DNA of 64,000 nucleotides, taken from NCBI RefSeq assembly GCF_016906535.1, contig NC_057377.1:186001-250000 (forward strand). Reading direction: 5' to 3'. Of the stretch, positions 58,612-64,000 are shown piece after piece; the first letter of the stretch is position 1; every line of letters begins with the position of its first letter. Made by a program: the position numbers and the translations under genes. A model generated the notes under the pieces. The model saw only the letters and a list, made by a program, of their open reading frames with translations, did no database searches and was not told the DNA's origin. Source of the DNA: Rhizoctonia solani. Lineage: Eukaryota > Basidiomycota > Agaricomycetes > Cantharellales > Ceratobasidiaceae.

Positions 58612-59237
58612 ATGGCAAACGTAGATAGGCAAGTCCAGGTCCGATGCTCGGTGTGTATCTTGCCACTCACACCTTGCGCTGCGCGCTTCGTCAGCCCACC
58701 GTCCGGTGAATGCTACGTTTTCAACGTACAGTCCGGAATGGCCATGTCGCTCGATCCGTCAGGAAACATCAAGGACGACAAAACCAAAGTTCAAGGACGT
58801 GCCTTCAACGGCCAGAACATCCAGAAGGTAGGCCATCAAACTCCCTCAGTCAATTTCTGTATTTGACATCCTTGGCAGTGGGTGTTCGAGCCCGTACAAG
58901 GCACAACGGGATACAGCATCAAGAACGTAGCCTCCGGTACATATGTCGGGTTTGCCAGGGGCCAACAGGCTGAAAAGGACCAGGTTGTGACCGGTAACGC
59001 GAATGTGGTCACCCATGACCTCGTCGGAGATGCAGGTACCGGCTACTTGTGAGTACCTACTTTTCTGCACGGACGTGATGCTTGGTGCTCATAGCCACTT
59101 CCAGGATCATTCCTAACTATCGGCCCACCTTTGCCCTTGACTTGCAAGGTGGCTCGCGCACTGATGGAACTCCTGTCATGTATGGTAACCTGAGTTGGGG
59201 TGCCCAGAACCAACGGTGGAAGTTTGTTGCAGCTTGA
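58612..59237 (+). CDS. Ricin-B-like beta-trefoil lectin, left-arm copy
   Basis: Four exons (58612-58628, 58695-58827, 58879-59048, 59105-59237) give 150 residues. The first intron appears to be a GC-AG intron with the strong AG/GCAAGT donor. Splicing it joins MANVDS directly to PPSGECYVFNV, the expected first trefoil strand, and removes a Cys-rich stretch unlike any lectin. Trefoil units are visible (YVFNVQSGMAMSLD, YSIKNVASGTYVGF, FALDLQGGSRTDGTPV), with QxW-type ends WVFEPV and NQRWKF. No signal peptide. It is a diverged paralogue of the lectin at 48215. An equal copy sits in the right arm. Cytosolic carbohydrate binding is inferred from the family. Confidence 0.88.
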
Positions 59238-59579
59238 AAGGGTTGAACACAGTCTCTGTTGCTACGCGCTCATAGTGTTCTGTTTAGCACTCTATGTAAC
59301 TAGGAAGCTAATCTATCAATCGAACACTGTCGTTGATATATGCGCTATAAAATGAGACTCACAAACCCCTCTGTACGAATTGAGATGAAAGAAGGTAAGC
59401 AAATTTGTCTCTCACGAAGCTACCTATCCGTGTTTGAGAATAATTTCTACTAAGCTTTGAGCTACACTGTGGTAATCTCATAGTAAGGAGAGGCACCTGC
59501 GGTCGGTTATGGTACAAGTAATGCGTGGTTAATTCAAGTACTAGTTTCCCGCAATTCAATCACTTGGCGGAACCAGCTA

Positions 59580-60827
59580 ACTATCTCTAAATAGTGAACA
59601 TGTGAACTGCAGCGCGCGGAGGTATCACATACGGTACTTGACTAAGGGTGGAGGTCGCGGTCACGTGAGTTGTTCAGATACCATTCAATCCTAAGGCCTC
59701 AGAATGGCGTACTGAGCGCGAGGATTCAGCCTGTCCTTGCGTATTTCAACACCCGCCTATCACCCCTAGGTTATCATCGCATATTTAATGTCTACAGGAC
59801 CCACACAGCATGTATGATAGTCAGCAATGCATAGGTTAAGTCCGGCCACTCAGACTTTCACAAATCCTGTGCTGCAGCGTAAAAAATAATAATCAAATAC
59901 ATAAAAAAGGACTGGGCCTTGGGCCGGCACGCGAAAACAAAGACGAGAAGAAAAACGCGTACATAAAAGGGGGAAGAGATGCGCATACGACCCGGACCGG
60001 CAGACGCACAGGGGTGGAAGCCGGAGAGGCGGTACGCCGAACCGGGGTGCCACCGGAGCCGAGCCACCGAGCGAGCTGGGTGGGCGGCCAGACCGGATCG
60101 TATGCATTTAGAGAAGGCGCGGGCGGGTGGGACTCGCAGAGAAAAAAGGGGGGAATACTAACTGGATAAGCTCTGCTGCGAGCACGTTGTGCTCGCCGAA
60201 CGTAGAATGAAAGAAACAGGACGAGGGGCGTAAGCGCCGAAAACTGAGATACAATAAACAGTGCGCAAACATGACGACTACTAGAGCAGTAAGAGCACAC
60301 GCAACGGCCTGGTCGGCCCAGTATAAGTTTTGCGTCCTTCACAAGCTCCATCGCAAAACTACTCACATGTGTTTTCCAGGAGGGCAGCATTATACCCTTC
60401 ATTTGTCAACCATTACCATTGCGGAGCAAACCTTTATCTAGTATTGCATAAGTGTTGATATGGTGAACTCAAAGTAATTGGTTTTATTTGGGATCATACG
60501 AATTAGTAAATCTTAGCATCCAGCCCTACTTCAGACTGCAATGTCTGCAGGCTCGAGTGGCAGTACGGACTGCGCCCACTAGTTCTGGTCCCGCCTGATG
60601 GCTCACTTCCTATTGCTCTATATAACGGAAAGGTGTAGAAATGGGTGCTGCGTTGAGCTGCGCTTGATTATCTTTCAATGTTAGTGGATAACCCAAGATT
60701 GCTTGTCCAAAACCAAGTCTAAGTCATTAATGGGTAGGGATGAGTGATGTGAGCCCACAGGAAAAAATCGAGCGGATCAAAAAATACAATGAGCGCATTG
60801 CTCGATTCGCCTGTTGGTTGGACGCGG
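59580..60827. other. Spacer between the inverted arms
   Basis: 1,248 bp of single-copy sequence in this window. It has a GC-rich, purine-skewed part (about 59,920-60,160) and an open minus-strand frame of 169 codons with no recognisable domain. No gene supported. Confidence 0.5.
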
Positions 60828-61169
60828 TAGCTGGTTCCGCCAAGTGATTGAATTGCGGGAAACTAGTACTTGAATTAACCACGCATTACTTGTACCATAA
60901 CCGACCGCAGGTGCCTCTCCTTACTATGAGATTACCACAGTGTAGCTCAAAGCTTAGTAGAAATTATTCTCAAACACGGATAGGTAGCTTCGTGAGAGAC
61001 AAATTTGCTTACCTTCTTTCATCTCAATTCGTACAGAGGGGTTTGTGAGTCTCATTTTATAGCGCATATATCAACGACAGTGTTCGATTGATAGATTAGC
61101 TTCCTAGTTACATAGAGTGCTAAACAGAACACTATGAGCGCGTAGCAACAGAGACTGTGTTCAACCCTT

Positions 61170-61795
61170 TCAAGCTGCAACAAACTTCCACCGTTGGTTC
61201 TGGGCACCCCAACTCAGGTTACCATACATGACAGGAGTTCCATCAGTGCGCGAGCCACCTTGCAAGTCAAGGGCAAAGGTGGGCCGATAGTTAGGAATGA
61301 TCCTGGAAGTGGCTATGAGCACCAAGCATCACGTCCGTGCAGAAAAGTAGGTACTCACAAGTAGCCGGTACCTGCATCTCCGACGAGGTCATGGGTGACC
61401 ACATTCGCGTTACCGGTCACAACCTGGTCCTTTTCAGCCTGTTGGCCCCTGGCAAACCCGACATATGTACCGGAGGCTACGTTCTTGATGCTGTATCCCG
61501 TTGTGCCTTGTACGGGCTCGAACACCCACTGCCAAGGATGTCAAATACAGAAATTGACTGAGGGAGTTTGATGGCCTACCTTCTGGATGTTCTGGCCGTT
61601 GAAGGCACGTCCTTGAACTTTGGTTTTGTCGTCCTTGATGTTTCCTGACGGATCGAGCGACATGGCCATTCCGGACTGTACGTTGAAAACGTAGCATTCA
61701 CCGGACGGTGGGCTGACGAAGCGCGCAGCGCAAGGTGTGAGTGGCAAGATACACACCGAGCATCGGACCTGGACTTGCCTATCTACGTTTGCCAT
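61170..61795 (-). CDS. Ricin-B-like beta-trefoil lectin, right-arm copy
   Basis: Mirror image of the gene at 58612-59237, with exons 61795-61779, 61712-61580, 61528-61359 and 61302-61170. The frames I compared give the same protein as the left-arm gene, including the GC-AG first intron and a TATA box at 61965-61972. The two genes converge on the spacer. Either the lectin gene is really doubled, or the arms are two haplotypes joined in assembly. Confidence 0.85.
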
Positions 61796-61972
61796 AACGA
61801 ATCGATAATAGAAGACTCTACTCATAGAAAGAGTTAGTACAATGCAACAGATGCTTGCAGAGCTAGGTGCCTACTGGAGAGTACACAAGAAGTGAGAGTT
61901 CAGTCAGGCTCGAGAGAGAGAGTAGACTAATACTGGTGAAGAAATGGTGGACTAGAAACCAAGGCTTATATA

Positions 61973-63267
61973 GTAGATGGCTGGGTGTTTGCTGATACAC
62001 AACAGGGTCTGAAAGTGGTGTGTATCGGAGGACCTGAAGCCGAGGTGGGTATTCCAGACCGAGCTGGAAAGTAGATGTGCGCGAACACTAAGCGATGAAT
62101 ATGACGATCAAATACCTCGCACACACGTGTAGCTATGTATGTATTGAATGCGCCGCAGCTGGAGCTTGACATTGCATTACCGATGGTGCGTATTCCATTG
62201 TTTAACGTACGGACCCACCAGATACCACAAGCGACCGGATAACAGACACAAGTATAGGGCCTGTCACAAGCTTGTGCAGGGCGTTGTTGCCCGTATTTTA
62301 GATCAGCTGTACTTGTGATCCGGAGAAAGACACAGCACGCAGCCAGGACATGGTCAACATCGTAAGAATGAATAGAATGTATGTAAGCATCAGGAGCTCC
62401 TGAATGCGGCACCTGCAGGCTACTGACTGAGCGCTTGACCCTACTGTGGCATATACGAGTCCTTGAACGAGGCTTTTAGGTTTCGCAACTGACAAGACTT
62501 GACTGCCCGTCCCGGTACCGGCTACTCGCTGTCCGTGCAGCATTGCGGGCTGGGGCTCGTATCACAGCATGGGTTCAGGATGAGGACTGGAGAAGGTTTG
62601 ATTGCCGCTTGCTGACGACTGCAGTGGCGTTGTGGCGAGTCGAAAGGGCACTCAGTTCGAGTTTGTGTATCTGATCCAGAGCAGAGCTCCGAATGTGTGT
62701 ATAGCTTTCGGTCTCAGGATAGCAGGGTTGGGGATCGTTCACCTATGAGTCTCTCTCATAGTGCAGCTCTTGCGTCTCGACTTGACTCCTTTCGCTGTTG
62801 CGATAGCTTCGTGTCCCAAGTTCCCTCGAGTGACCATTGGCTCCGGAATGTAGCCAGCAGAGGACTCAGTTACGGACTAGACCACCTGAGCCAAAAGCTG
62901 AGGTATCCCGACTACTCTGACGTTCATAAGGTCTGTTCATGGTCTGGTACTTATGGTTAGGTGGCTGCCTAGAATGGAGGCACGAATAGCGCTTATAAAT
63001 GTTGATCTTAGAGTGCCTTTATCTTTCGTCGAGCTCTTCCTTCACCGGCTTAACTAGCTTGTCACCTCGTCGAGGTTGTAGACCATGACGAAATGCCATA
63101 ATCTTATAACAGAAGTCTGAGAACCACTGAGTTCGCTGGGAACAGACGAGTTTAGGACATATGCATCAGAATAAGTGAGCAACAGAGCTCTTTGATCTTG
63201 CGGAATTCGCTGACATTTCACCACAGACAATGCAGGCGTCAGGTGATCATAGTACATCGGATAGTAC
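61973..63267. other. Intergenic region inside the right arm
   Basis: Mirror of 57140-58434. No gene supported. Confidence 0.5.
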
Positions 63268-63988
63268 TCAGTTATTCCGCTGAACACCACGAGGTCGCTC
63301 CTTGACCACAAACTTATTCCCATCCCGATCGGAGGACCGGCGGGTGCGACGCCCCTTGGTAAGCCAGCCCCAGACAGAGCGCGGATGTTTTCCTCCCTTG
63401 GACTTTCCACGACCTCCTCCATGGGGGTGATCGCATCTTTATGCGTCGTCAGAACAGCCAAGCGAATTGACTCGGGCACTCACGCATTCATGGCCACACC
63501 ACGGACGTGTGGACGGTGGCCTAGCCACCTACTGCGTCCTGCCTTGCCCAGGTTGCGGTGTTTCCAGTCGGGGTTGCTGACCTTGCCAATGGTAGCGACG
63601 CATCGCTGCATGATGTTGCGCACTTCACCGCTTTGGAGTCGAACCTGGGTCCAGAGGCCCTTTTCGTCGTGGGCGACGACTTGAGCAAAGGTTCCTGCTG
63701 AACGGACGAGCGAGGCTCGGCCGACCGGGGAGAGGGAGATGGCATGGATGAGGGCGCCAGCTGGGATGAGACGGAGAGGAAGGACGTTGCCTGGCTTGAG
63801 TGTACGAGCACGAAGGACACCGAGGGAGAGATTTGTGGAAGCGACGGCGGCGGCGAGGTCTGATGCGTCTGGGGTGGTGGCAAGTGCGGTTTGGGGAGAC
63901 GAAGGCGAAGAGTTGGCCAGTAGCTTGAGAGAGCGTTTCGTCGGGGGCGGAGAATCGGTGAACCCTTCAATCAACCCGTTGGGAATGC
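63268..63988 (-). pseudogene. 5'-truncated copy of the uL2m gene
   Basis: Carries the last 505 nt of exon 1, the intron (63483-63437) and exon 2, but lacks the presequence and the N-terminal half, including the RNA-binding IDF region. A few substitutions distinguish it from the left copy, for example Val to Ala in the KLL(V/A)NSS segment. Without a promoter or start it should not make a functional ribosomal protein. Confidence 0.9.
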
Positions 63989-64000
63989 ATATCGATCTCA

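Larger units (their letters stand above)
56419..59579 (+). repeat. Left arm of a 3.16-kb inverted duplication
   Basis: Matches 60828-63988 in reverse without any gap (positions sum to 120407). Contents are the 3' part of the uL2m gene, 1.4 kb of noncoding DNA and a lectin gene. By eye about eight substitutions occur between 56419 and 56700, and I saw none in the rest. Confidence 0.95.
60828..63988 (-). repeat. Right arm of a 3.16-kb inverted duplication
   Basis: Reverse copy of 56419-59579. It ends abruptly inside the uL2m coding sequence at 63988. From 63989 the sequence is unrelated to the left arm's flank. Confidence 0.95.

Noticed and set aside
58629..58694. Retained reading of the first lectin intron as coding sequence
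   Set aside because: It adds a Cys-rich stretch foreign to trefoil lectins, while splicing at a strong GC donor joins two expected segments.
59893..60402. A 169-codon minus-strand frame in the spacer
   Set aside because: Low-complexity GC-rich sequence with no domain and overlapping open frames on the other strand.

Overview
The window looks like a repeat-rich basidiomycete chromosome, probably Rhizoctonia or another Ceratobasidiaceae. That placement is inferred from very short introns (about 45-60 bp, often with a CTAA(C/T) branch site), chromodomain Ty3/gypsy elements of the Tf1/sushi type, and small beta-trefoil lectins. The species is not proven from this sequence.

Positions 1 to about 41,200 are a graveyard of nested mobile elements. 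I recognise five LTR-type families: A (LTR about 561 bp), B (about 571-582 bp), C (about 1.52 kb), D (536 bp) and a 170-173 bp TG...CA element with Pol III-like boxes. Most junctions can be read from 5-bp target duplications. A solo B LTR (1359-10613) is split by a solo A LTR that itself holds another, by a complete A-family chromovirus on the minus strand (2835-9794), and by a further solo A LTR. A B-family chromovirus on the minus strand (12479-25904) has an A LTR in its 5' LTR, and that A LTR holds a younger, nearly intact B element (18970-25374). Further right are two fragmentary A elements, three C LTRs, a 1.57-kb palindromic TA-flanked element and more solo LTRs. A pogo-like DDE transposase remnant lies at the left edge. 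Old copies are CpG-poor and carry nonsense codons and lost catalytic residues. The youngest is CpG-rich with an open pol.

From about 41.7 to 57.1 kb the sequence becomes a compact block of host genes: a large coiled-coil protein (-), a ricin-B-like lectin (+), eIF2 gamma (-), a membrane-anchored Msc7-like aldehyde dehydrogenase (+), the RuvB-like ATPase Rvb2 (-) and mitochondrial ribosomal protein uL2m (+). Two pairs are divergent with promoters of about 100 bp. CACGTG sites occur in these promoters, and the same motif sits inside the A and B LTRs.

From 56,419 to 63,988 there is a 3,161-bp inverted duplication around a 1,248-bp spacer. It duplicates a second lectin gene head to head and the 3' half of the uL2m gene. 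The arms align without gaps and look identical except for a few substitutions near their outer ends.

The most unusual signals are a conserved G-GGA-AAA slippery heptamer next to the gag stop, self-complementary primer-binding sites matching the inferred transcript start, a 220-bp foldback made from two LTR ends with its own 5-bp target duplication, and the 170-bp TG...CA element.
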